NCBI RefSeq assembly: GCF_042676185.1 | Contig: NZ_JBHTJT010000008.1 | Span: 124,001-188,000 of the forward strand | Reading direction: 5' to 3' | Length of the DNA: 64,000 nucleotides | DNA from: Tropicimonas aquimaris | GTDB lineage: Bacteria > Pseudomonadota > Alphaproteobacteria > Rhodobacterales > Rhodobacteraceae | Shown: in pieces, positions 41,890-49,518 of the stretch | Position numbering within the stretch: the stretch's first letter is position 1 | Layout of the letters: each line of letters opens with the position of its first letter | Translations under genes and position numbers: made by a program | The notes under the pieces: model-generated | Told to the model about the DNA's origin: nothing | Database searches by the model: none | The model's input: only the letters and a program-made list of their open reading frames with translations

Positions 41890-41903
41890 TTGATAAATAT
41901 GAA
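41890..41903. promoter_or_regulatory. candidate FNR/FnrL site upstream of pflB
   Basis: TTGAT-AAAT-ATGAA matches nine of ten conserved bases of TTGAT-N4-ATCAA. It lies in the AT-rich promoter region 221 nt upstream of pflB. Oxygen-sensitive FNR control fits the oxygen-labile glycyl-radical enzyme encoded downstream. Confidence 0.5.
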
Positions 41904-42123
41904 ATATTTATTTTTCAACCCGACTTGCGCCAGTTGAACGAAAACGTGTTCACACGATATGTTAGCGTAGCGACAGCGCAAAGGTGGCGTTGTCGACCGG
42001 GCCGGGAAGACGCCTTTGAAATACCTCCCCGGCAGGCCTCCAACTAGGCCGACCACGCAGACCGAGACACCGTCGCGGACCAATGATCGCTGTCCGCCCG
42101 AAATGTAACGCCAGGAGGCGACC

Positions 42124-44379
42124 ATGAACGCACATTCATCCACCACGATTTCCGAACCTTGGGACGGCTTCTCCAATGGCACATGGCGCCAGGCGGTGGA
42201 TGTGCGTGGGTTCATCCAGGAGAACTACACCCCCTACGAAGGCGACTACAGCTTCCTCGCCGGTCCGACCGAGCGCACCGAGAAGCTCTGGGCCCAGCTG
42301 GGGGAGCTGCTGAAGAAGGAGCGCGCCGCCGGCGTCCTTGACGTTTCTGCCGACCGCCCTTCCACGATCACGGCCCATGACGCCGGCTACATCGACAAGG
42401 ATCTCGAGATTATCGTCGGCCTGCAGACCGATGCGCCGCTGAAGCGGGCGATCATGCCGAACGGCGGCCTGCGGATGGTCGAGAACGGCCTCGAGGCCTA
42501 TGGCTTCAAGCCGGACGAGATGGTCCACGAGATCTGGACCAAGTACCGCAAGAGCCACAACCAGGGCGTCTTCGACGTCTACTCCCCCGACATCATCGCC
42601 TGCCGCAAGTCCGGTGTGATCACCGGCCTGCCGGATGCCTATGGCCGCGGCCGGATCATCGGCGACTACCGTCGGGTCGCGCTTTACGGCATCGACTTCC
42701 TGAAGGAAGACAAGAAGCGCGAGCATCGCGAGCTTGACGACGCCGTCTTCGACCACGAGACGCTGCGCCTGCGCGAAGAGCTGAGCGAGCAATATCGCGC
42801 GCTCGAGGAACTGCGCGAGATGGGCCTGAAATACGGTGTGGACATGTCCAAGCCGGCCGCCACGGCCCGCGAGGCGATCCAGTTCACCTACCTCGGCTAC
42901 CTCGCCGCGGTGAAGGAGCAGAACGGCGCCGCGATGTCGATCGGCCGGGTCTCGACCTTCCTCGACATCTACATCGAGCGCGATTTCGCCCGCGGCACGC
43001 TGACCGAGAGCGAAGCGCAGGAAATGATCGACGACATGGTCATGAAGCTGCGCATCATCCGCTTCCTGCGCACGCCGGAATACGACGAGCTGTTCTCCGG
43101 CGACCCGACCTGGGTGACCGAGGCGATCGGCGGCATGGGCCTCGACGGCCGCACGCTGGTGACCAAGAACTCCATGCGGATCCTGCACACGCTCTACAAC
43201 CTCGGCCCGGCGCCCGAGCCAAACCTGACGGTGCTCTGGTCCTCCAGCCTGCCGCGTGGCTTCAAGGATTTCTGCGCCAAGGTGTCCAAGGACACCTCCG
43301 CCATCCAGTACGAGAACGACGATCTGATGCGCCCGAAATGGGGCGACGACTACGGCATCGCCTGCTGCGTCTCGGCCATGGCCATCGGCAAGCAGATGCA
43401 GTTCTTTGGCGCCCGTGCCAACCTCGCCAAGGCGCTGCTCTACGCGATCAACGGCGGCGTGGACGAGAAGTCGGGCAAGCTCATCGCAGGCGGCTTCGAG
43501 CCGATCACCGGCGACGTACTCGAGTATGACGAGGTGGTGGCAAAGTTCGACAAGACGATGGACTGGCTGGCCAAGACCTACGTCAAGGCGCTGAACTGCA
43601 TCCACTACATGCACGACAGATACGCCTACGAGCGGATCGAGATGGCGCTTCACGACCGCGACATCCTGCGGACAATGGCCTGCGGCATCGCCGGCCTCTC
43701 CATCGCGGCAGACTCACTCTCGGCGATCAAGCACGCGAAGGTCCATGTGGTGCGCAACGAGAAGGGCCTGGCCGTCGACTACAAGATCGAGGGCGAATAC
43801 CCGGCCTTCGGCAACAACGACGACAAGGTCGACAGCATCGCCGTCTGGCTGACCGAAGTCTTCATGAAGAAGGTCGAGGCCCAGCCGCACTTCTACCGCA
43901 AGTCGATGCCGACGCAGTCGGTGTTGACGATCACGTCCAACGTGGTCTACGGCAAGAAGACTGGCGCCACTCCGGACGGCCGCGCCGCCGGCGAGCCCTT
44001 CGCCCCCGGTGCGAACCCGATGAACGGCCGCGACAAGAACGGCTTCGTCGCCGCCGGCGCATCGGTCGCCAAGCTGCCCTATGAGTTCGCCAAGGACGGC
44101 ATCTCCTGGACGGCCTCGGCCACGCCGACCTCGATGGGCCACACCGAAGCCGAGCAGGTGCGCAACCTGTCCAACTGCCTCGACGCCTATGTCGACGCTG
44201 GCGGCTTCCACGTGAACGTCAACATGCTCAGCCGTGAAACGCTGATGCACGCGATGGATCACCCGGAGGAACATCCGCAGCTCACGGTGCGCGTGTCCGG
44301 CTATGCTGTGAACTTCGTGAAGCTGACCCGCGAGCAACAGCTCGACGTGATCGGTCGGACGTTCCATAACAAGATGTGA
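42124..44379 (+). CDS. pflB: formate C-acetyltransferase (pyruvate formate-lyase)
   Basis: A 751-residue glycyl-radical enzyme converting pyruvate and CoA to acetyl-CoA and formate under anoxia. The adjacent catalytic cysteines are Cys414 and Cys415 in YGIACCVSAM. The radical Gly is Gly726 in VRVSGYAVNF near the C-terminus. Length and both motifs distinguish true PFL from glycerol dehydratase-like relatives. It leads an operon with its activase and a formate channel. Presence in a largely aerobic lineage suggests fermentative survival. Confidence 0.96.
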   Translation: MNAHSSTTISEPWDGFSNGTWRQAVDVRGFIQENYTPYEGDYSFLAGPTERTEKLWAQLGELLKKERAAGVLDVSADRPSTITAHDAGYIDKDLEIIVGLQTDAPLKRAIMPNGGLRMVENGLEAYGFKPDEMVHEIWTKYRKSHNQGVFDVYSPDIIACRKSGVITGLPDAYGRGRIIGDYRRVALYGIDFLKEDKKREHRELDDAVFDHETLRLREELSEQYRALEELREMGLKYGVDMSKPAATAREAIQFTYLGYLAAVKEQNGAAMSIGRVSTFLDIYIERDFARGTLTESEAQEMIDDMVMKLRIIRFLRTPEYDELFSGDPTWVTEAIGGMGLDGRTLVTKNSMRILHTLYNLGPAPEPNLTVLWSSSLPRGFKDFCAKVSKDTSAIQYENDDLMRPKWGDDYGIACCVSAMAIGKQMQFFGARANLAKALLYAINGGVDEKSGKLIAGGFEPITGDVLEYDEVVAKFDKTMDWLAKTYVKALNCIHYMHDRYAYERIEMALHDRDILRTMACGIAGLSIAADSLSAIKHAKVHVVRNEKGLAVDYKIEGEYPAFGNNDDKVDSIAVWLTEVFMKKVEAQPHFYRKSMPTQSVLTITSNVVYGKKTGATPDGRAAGEPFAPGANPMNGRDKNGFVAAGASVAKLPYEFAKDGISWTASATPTSMGHTEAEQVRNLSNCLDAYVDAGGFHVNVNMLSRETLMHAMDHPEEHPQLTVRVSGYAVNFVKLTREQQLDVIGRTFHNKM

Positions 44380-44385
44380 GATAGT

Positions 44386-44409
44386 CGGGGGGGCCACGTG
44401 GCCCCCCCG
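44386..44409. other. 24-bp perfect palindrome between pflB and pflA
   Basis: CGGGGGGGCCACGTGGCCCCCCCG reads identically on both strands. As RNA it would form a very stable GC hairpin starting 6 nt after the pflB stop and ending 19 nt before the pflA start. There is no T-run. It probably stabilises the pflB 3' end or attenuates pflA, of which only catalytic amounts are needed. Confidence 0.7.
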
Positions 44410-44428
44410 TCTGCACCGGAGTGAGGAC

Positions 44429-45208
44429 ATGACGATTTCCTATCCAGACGACACCTTCGACGGCATCCATGAAGCCGCCTGCCACGGGTTCCTCCATTCG
44501 GTGGAATCCGGCGCCGCCGTCGATGGCCCGGGGATGCGCTTCGTGTTCTTCATGGCGGGCTGCCAGTTCCGCTGCCTTTATTGCCACAACCCCGACACCT
44601 GGAAGCTGCACAACGGCACCCGGGTGGAGGTCGACGACATGCTGGCCCAGGTCGGCAAGTATTCCCGCTTCCTCAAGTTCGCCGGGGGCGTGACCTTCTC
44701 CGGCGGCGAGCCGCTGATGCAGGCGGAGTTCGTCGGCGCCACGGCGCGGGCGATCAAGGAGCGTTGGGGGCTGCACATCGCGCTCGACACCCAGGGCTTC
44801 CTGCATGGCAAGGTGCCGGACAGCTGGTTCGACGCGATCGACCTGGTGATGCTGGACATCAAGCATATCGATCCCGTGCGCTACAAGGAGCTGACCGCGC
44901 AGGAGCTGCAGCCCACGCTCGATTTCGCGCAGCGGCTGGTGCGGCTGGGCAAGCAGATGCGCATCCGCTACGTGCTGGTGCCCGGATGGTCCGACGCGCC
45001 CGACGACGTGGCGAAGATGGCCGACCTCGTCGCCAGCTACGGCGATCTGGTAGAGCTCGTCGAGGTGCTTCCGTTCCACCAGCTCGGCATCTCGAAATGG
45101 GATCGGCTCGGGCTCGACTACAAGCTCCGCGACACGCCCACACCGACACATGACGAAGCCGAAGCGGCGCGGGACATCTTCCGCGCTCGCGGGCTCGTCG
45201 CGACCTGA
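44429..45208 (+). CDS. pflA: pyruvate formate-lyase-activating enzyme
   Basis: A 259-residue radical SAM enzyme that installs the glycyl radical on PflB. The 4Fe-4S motif CxxxCxxC is Cys45, Cys49 and Cys52 in AGCQFRCLYCHNPDTW. GGVTFSGGEPLMQ is the SAM-binding GGE region. It follows pflB after 49 nt containing the 24-bp palindrome. Confidence 0.95.
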   Translation: MTISYPDDTFDGIHEAACHGFLHSVESGAAVDGPGMRFVFFMAGCQFRCLYCHNPDTWKLHNGTRVEVDDMLAQVGKYSRFLKFAGGVTFSGGEPLMQAEFVGATARAIKERWGLHIALDTQGFLHGKVPDSWFDAIDLVMLDIKHIDPVRYKELTAQELQPTLDFAQRLVRLGKQMRIRYVLVPGWSDAPDDVAKMADLVASYGDLVELVEVLPFHQLGISKWDRLGLDYKLRDTPTPTHDEAEAARDIFRARGLVAT

Positions 45209-45267
45209 TCCGCGGGCAGGGCGGGCCGGACGACCCGCCGCCCGCCTGACGACGGACTTCGACACAG

Positions 45268-46128
45268 ATGCAGCATCAGACTTTCGACGCCCTGCTTCCG
45301 CAGGCGATGGCCTGGAAAGCCGAGGACATGGGCGTGGCCAAGGCCACCAAGAACCCGGTCTCGACCTTCGTCCTGGCCATCACGGCCGGCGCCTTCATCG
45401 GCATCGCCTTTATCTTCTACACCGTGGTCACCACCGGCAATACCGGCATGGGCTGGGGCGCCAACCGCCTGATGGGCGGGCTCGCGTTCAGTCTCGGGCT
45501 GATGCTGGTGGTGGTGAACGGCGGCGAGCTCTTCACCTCGACCGTGTTGACGGTGGTCGCCCGTGCCAGCCGCAAGATCACCTGGGCCCAGCTGGCGCGC
45601 AACTGGGCGCTGGTCTACGCCGGCAACTTCGTCGGCGCCTTCGGCCTCGTGTTGATCATGCAGATGGCCAAGCACTATGAGCTGGCCAACGGGCAACTGG
45701 GGCTCAACTACATGTCCATCGCCCAGCACAAGCTGCATCACGAGTTCGGGCAGGCCGTGGCCCTTGGCGTGATGTGCAATGTCATGGTCTGTCTCGGCGT
45801 CTGGATGACCTTCTCGGCGCGCACGGTGACCGACAAGCTGCTGGCCGTCGTCCTGCCGGTGGCGATGTTCGTGGCGGCAGGGTTCGAGCACTGCGTCGCC
45901 AACATGTTTCAGATCCCGATGGCGATCCTCACACGGGACGCCGTGGGTCCGGAATTCTGGGAGGCGACCGGCGCGAGCGCCGCGCAATTCGCCGATCTCA
46001 CCTGGTCGAACTTCCTGATGCACAATCTGCTGCCCGTGACCCTCGGCAACATCATCGGCGGCGGGCTGCTTGTCGGGCTACTCTACTGGTTCATTTACCT
46101 GCGTCCCTCCGAAGGACAGCGGCCCTAG
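45268..46128 (+). CDS. focA: formate/nitrite transporter family channel
   Basis: A 286-residue FNT-family channel with six membrane segments. Signature sequences are FIGIAFIFYTVVTTG, GLMLVVVNGGELFTSTV and ANMFQIPMAI, with GNIIGGGLLVGLLYWFIYLR at the end. It exports (or re-imports) the formate made by PflB. The order pflB-pflA-focA differs from the focA-pflB order of enterics. Its TAG lies in a CTAG shared with the stop of the convergent gene. Confidence 0.92.
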   Translation: MQHQTFDALLPQAMAWKAEDMGVAKATKNPVSTFVLAITAGAFIGIAFIFYTVVTTGNTGMGWGANRLMGGLAFSLGLMLVVVNGGELFTSTVLTVVARASRKITWAQLARNWALVYAGNFVGAFGLVLIMQMAKHYELANGQLGLNYMSIAQHKLHHEFGQAVALGVMCNVMVCLGVWMTFSARTVTDKLLAVVLPVAMFVAAGFEHCVANMFQIPMAILTRDAVGPEFWEATGASAAQFADLTWSNFLMHNLLPVTLGNIIGGGLLVGLLYWFIYLRPSEGQRP

Positions 46129-46727
46129 TCCGACCGGCTGGGGCGTCGACGGCGCGCAAGCGCCACGCCGGCGGCCAGGCAAGTTCCCAGCATCACCCCC
46201 GGGGCCGGCAACGGCACGGGGGCGGTCGGGGAAGGGGCGAAGGAGTCGATGGCCACGACCATACTGAACCCGTCGCGGAAATCGTAGACCCCGGTCGTGT
46301 TCGACCAGGCATGCCTGGTGTCGTCGGTATAGCTGTATTCGGTCGCGGTCAGCCGGAACTGCAGGTTCGACGCCGCCGAATGGATCGGGAGAACCATGGC
46401 ACCGTCCTGCACCTGCGCGACACCGAGGCCGCTACAGAACAGCGTCAGGAAGCCCCGGCACTCCGACCGCTCGACCATCGCCCAGCCGCCGCGCGCCTCC
46501 CGAAGTTCCAGATCGACCGAAGCTGTCTGGCTCAGCAGCGCCGCGCCGCCCGACCAGTTCTCCAGCCGCCGGTCGCCGGCTGCGAACTCGGTTATGTAGG
46601 GGCCGCCGTCCGCACCGAAGAACCGGAGCCGGGTGACGGTTCCGGTCGCCTCGATGGTCACGGCCAAGCATGGCGATGCGGACAGGCATGCCAGCAGCAA
46701 TAGTTGGAAAAGGACAGGAGTTTTCAC
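46125..46727 (-). CDS. exported protein with VPLPA-CTERM-like sorting signal
   Basis: A 200-residue protein with a signal peptide (KTPVLFQLLLLACLSASPCLA) and a C-terminal PVPLPAPGVMLGTCLAAGVALARRRR: a VPLPA motif, a membrane segment and an arginine cluster, the tripartite exosortase-type signal common in Rhodobacteraceae. The middle is beta-rich with a Cys pair (ECRGFLTLFCS) and no recognised domain. The GTG at 46727 is preferred because it begins the signal peptide; an ATG at 46784 would add 19 charged residues and falls in a CtrA-like box. It probably reaches the outer surface or periphery. Confidence 0.7.
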   Translation of the reverse strand: MKTPVLFQLLLLACLSASPCLAVTIEATGTVTRLRFFGADGGPYITEFAAGDRRLENWSGGAALLSQTASVDLELREARGGWAMVERSECRGFLTLFCSGLGVAQVQDGAMVLPIHSAASNLQFRLTATEYSYTDDTRHAWSNTTGVYDFRDGFSMVVAIDSFAPSPTAPVPLPAPGVMLGTCLAAGVALARRRRPSRSD

Positions 46728-46783
46728 GGATTCACTCGTCAACACGTCGCGACTCCGGATCGTCGCTGATCTCAGGTCTAGCA

Positions 46784-46798
46784 TTAACGGTTTGTTAA
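46784..46798. promoter_or_regulatory. TTAA-N7-TTAA, candidate CtrA box
   Basis: TTAA at 46784-46787 and TTAA at 46795-46798, seven bases apart, fit the alphaproteobacterial CtrA consensus; the same bases form an ATTAAC-N5-GTTAAT inverted repeat. It lies 57 nt upstream of the GTG start of the VPLPA-CTERM-like gene in otherwise GC-rich DNA. Confidence 0.45.
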
Positions 46799-46890
46799 TA
46801 CGTCCGGAAACCGCGGCGATGGTTAACGGAACGAATGAGCGCCCCGTTCTGGCGCGATACCCTCAAAAGATCGGAAAAAGACAGACTGCG

Positions 46891-46912
46891 CTGACCGGAA
46901 GTTCCCGGTCAG
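46891..46912 (-). terminator. intrinsic terminator of ppsA
   Basis: CTGACCGG and CCGGTCAG form a perfect 8-bp stem around a 6-nt loop, 40 nt beyond the ppsA stop. On the minus strand it is followed after about 10 nt by GTCTTTTTCC. Confidence 0.6.
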
Positions 46913-46951
46913 TGCCGTCGTTGCTTGCTCAATCGGCCGCCAAGCGCCCTG

Positions 46952-49336
46952 TCAGGCTTCGGCCTCCGCCTCCGCGACCAGTCGCTTCACCGCCAGGAAG
47001 CTGTCGGGCGTGACCGAGACCGAGTCGATCCCGTACCCCACCAGCAACCGAGCGAAGGCCGGATCGTTGCTCGGCGCCTGGCCGCAGAAGCCGACCTTGG
47101 AGCCGACCTGGTGGGCGCGGGTGATGACGTTTTCGATCATCCACTGCACCGCCGCGTCGCGTTCGTCGAAGAGCTCCGCCAGCATCTCGGAATCGCGGTC
47201 GACCCCGAGCGTGAGCTGCGTGAGGTCGTTCGAGCCGATGGAGAAGCCGTCGAACCGCTCGGCGAAATCCTCCGTCCGGATCACGTTCGACGGGATCTCG
47301 CACATCACGTAGACCTGCAGCCCGTTCCTGCCGCGCTCCAGCCCGACGCCCTTCATCACCTCCAGCACCCTGTCGGCCTCGGTCGGGGTACGGCAGAAGG
47401 GGATCATCACGATGACGTTGTCGAAGCCCATCTCCTCGCGCAGATACCGGATTGCCCGGCATTCCAACTCGAACCCTTCGCGGTATTGCGGCGAGTAGTA
47501 GCGCGACGCGCCCCGGAACCCGATCATCGGGTTCTCCTCCGCGGGCTCGAACTGCCGGCCGCCCAGCAGGTCGGCGTATTCGTTGGTCTTGAAGTCGCTC
47601 ATCCGAACGATCACCGGCTCCGGATGGCAGAAGGCTGCGATCCGGCTGAGGCCGCGGGCCAGTGTCTCGACGAAGTAAGTGGCCTTGTCTTCGTAGCCCA
47701 GGGTTAGCGCCTCGATCTCCCCGCGCACGTGCGGGTCGGTCAGGTCGTCGAACCGGGTGAGCGCCAGCGGGTGGACCTTGATCGTGTTGGAAACCACGAA
47801 CTCCATACGCGCCAGCCCCACGCCCTTGGTCGGCAGCCGCCACCACCGCGCCGCGGCAGAGGGGTTGGCGAGGTTGAGCATGATGTTGGTGCGGGTCTCC
47901 GGTATATGTTCCAGAGACAGGTCCTCGACCGTCACCTCCGCGATCCCTTCGTAGATGTTGCCGGTGTCGCCCTCGGCGCAGGACACAGTGACCTCCTGCT
48001 CGTCATGCAGCAGGTCGGTGGCGTTCCCCGTGCCGACGATCGCCGGCAAGCCAAGCTCGCGGCTGACGATGGCGGCGTGGCTGGTGCGCCCGCCGTGGTC
48101 GGTGATGATCGCCGCGGCGCGTTTCATGATCGGAACCCAGTCAGGGTCGGTCGTGCCGGTGACGAGGATGGCGCCGTCGACGAAGCGGTCGATCTCGGCC
48201 GCGCTCTCGATCAGGCAGACATGGCCCGTCGCCACCGCCGAGCCGACGCTCAGGCCGGTCAGCAGCAGCTTGCCCTTGTTGCCGATCCCGTAGGAGCGGA
48301 TCGCGCCCTTCTCGGCCTGGCTCTGAACCGTCTCCGGACGCGCCTGCACGATGTAGAGCGGTCCGCCTTCGCCGTCGCGGGCCCATTCCATGTCCATCGG
48401 GCAGCCGTAGTGGTCCTCGATGGTGCAAGCCATGCGGGCGAGGTCGAGGATCTCGGCATCCGACAGCACCAGCCGCCGCCGCTCGTCGCGCGAGGTCGGC
48501 ACGTTGCGGGTCGTGGTCTCGCCGTGCGGACCACGGGCATAGACCATCTTCTTCTCCTTCTTCCCGCGACGTTTCTCGAGGATCGGGACCAGATCGGGGC
48601 GGTCGAGGAAGGGTTTGAAGACCTGGTATTCGTCGGGCGTTACCGTGCCCTGCACGACGTTCTCGCCCAGCCCCCAGGCCGCGTTGATCAGAACCACCTT
48701 GTCGAAGCCCGACTCAGTGTCGATCGAGAACATCACGCCCGAGCCGCCCTTGTCGGAGCGTACCATCTGCTGCACCCCCACCGAGAGCGCCACGTTCCGG
48801 TGATCGAAGCCCTGCAGCTTGCGATAGGTGATAGCCCGGTCGGTGAAGAGCGAGGCATAGCAGCGCCGGCAATGGTCGAGCAGGCTTGCCTCGCCGGTGA
48901 CGTTCAGGAATGTCTCCTGCTGGCCAGCGAAGCTCGCCTCCGGCAGGTCCTCGGCGGTGGCCGAACTTCGGACCGCGACAGAGGGGGCGGCCTGGCCGAG
49001 CCGCTGGGCAAGCGCGACATAGGCCTCGGAGATGGCGGCGCGGATGGCGTCGGGCCACTCGCCCTCGGCCACCGCCTCGCGGATGCGTTGTCCGGCCTGG
49101 TGCAGGGTGATCCGACCGCTTTCCAGCCGGTCCATGTTGCGGTCGATCAGGGCGTCGAGGTCGTTGTGGGCGAGAAAGGCGCGGTATGCGTCCGCCGTGG
49201 TCGCGAAGCCGCCCGGAACCCGGATGCCCTTCGCGCCAAGTTTCTGCACCATCTCGCCAAGCGATGCGTTCTTGCCGCCGACCAAGCCGACATCTTCGCG
49301 GGCCAGATCCTCGAACCATATGACAAAATCGGACAT
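46952..49336 (-). CDS. ppsA: phosphoenolpyruvate synthase
   Basis: A 794-residue PEP synthase that converts pyruvate, ATP and water to PEP, AMP and phosphate for gluconeogenesis. The N-terminal PEP/pyruvate-binding domain has GGKNASLGEM and SVAVRSSATAEDLPEASFAGQQ. The phosphohistidine is in the GGRTSHAAIVSRELG region near residue 420. The C-terminal TIM barrel carries ENPMIGFRGASRY, GLQVYVMCEIPSN, GSNDLTQL and a catalytic Cys in GFCGQAPS. It is a single-gene unit with its own terminator and fits growth on aromatic compounds that yield C4 and C2 acids. Confidence 0.96.
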   Translation of the reverse strand: MSDFVIWFEDLAREDVGLVGGKNASLGEMVQKLGAKGIRVPGGFATTADAYRAFLAHNDLDALIDRNMDRLESGRITLHQAGQRIREAVAEGEWPDAIRAAISEAYVALAQRLGQAAPSVAVRSSATAEDLPEASFAGQQETFLNVTGEASLLDHCRRCYASLFTDRAITYRKLQGFDHRNVALSVGVQQMVRSDKGGSGVMFSIDTESGFDKVVLINAAWGLGENVVQGTVTPDEYQVFKPFLDRPDLVPILEKRRGKKEKKMVYARGPHGETTTRNVPTSRDERRRLVLSDAEILDLARMACTIEDHYGCPMDMEWARDGEGGPLYIVQARPETVQSQAEKGAIRSYGIGNKGKLLLTGLSVGSAVATGHVCLIESAAEIDRFVDGAILVTGTTDPDWVPIMKRAAAIITDHGGRTSHAAIVSRELGLPAIVGTGNATDLLHDEQEVTVSCAEGDTGNIYEGIAEVTVEDLSLEHIPETRTNIMLNLANPSAAARWWRLPTKGVGLARMEFVVSNTIKVHPLALTRFDDLTDPHVRGEIEALTLGYEDKATYFVETLARGLSRIAAFCHPEPVIVRMSDFKTNEYADLLGGRQFEPAEENPMIGFRGASRYYSPQYREGFELECRAIRYLREEMGFDNVIVMIPFCRTPTEADRVLEVMKGVGLERGRNGLQVYVMCEIPSNVIRTEDFAERFDGFSIGSNDLTQLTLGVDRDSEMLAELFDERDAAVQWMIENVITRAHQVGSKVGFCGQAPSNDPAFARLLVGYGIDSVSVTPDSFLAVKRLVAEAEAEA

Positions 49337-49485
49337 GATCTTCCTCCCCGATCGCGCCTTTCCGCGAGCCGGAGCGTATCACATCCGCCGGATGACCTCG
49401 TTGACAGGCATCAAGCCCGGGTCCGCATCCGGCCTTCGCCTGTCCGGAAATATACTCGGGGGGAGGCCGGCGCCGTTGCACCGGA

Positions 49486-49506
49486 CGGGGGGCAGACAGC
49501 CCCCCG
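49486..49506 (-). terminator. GC-rich hairpin after pgm, end of the glycogen operon
   Basis: CGGGGGGC and GCCCCCCG pair over 8 bp around a 5-nt loop, 13 nt beyond the pgm stop on the minus strand. Further along that strand lies CCTCCCCCCGAGTATATTT, resembling the CCCCCGGATATTTTT after pcaG. Together they probably end the glycogen transcript. Confidence 0.55.
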
Positions 49507-49518
49507 GCAACGCCAACG

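Larger units (their letters stand above)
41602..42123. promoter_or_regulatory. 522-nt intergenic region upstream of pflB
   Basis: No convincing gene is seen; the short open frames here lack ribosome-binding sites and homology. It holds a 9-bp-stem hairpin at 41706-41735, an AT-rich block at 41870-41935 with a candidate FNR site, and the pflB ribosome-binding site CCAGGAGG at 42111-42118. The AT-rich block is the likely promoter region for the anaerobic pfl operon. Confidence 0.6.

Noticed and set aside
41602..41940. Several overlapping short open frames upstream of pflB
   Set aside because: They overlap in several frames, lack ribosome-binding sites, and run through the AT-rich promoter block with its FNR-like site.
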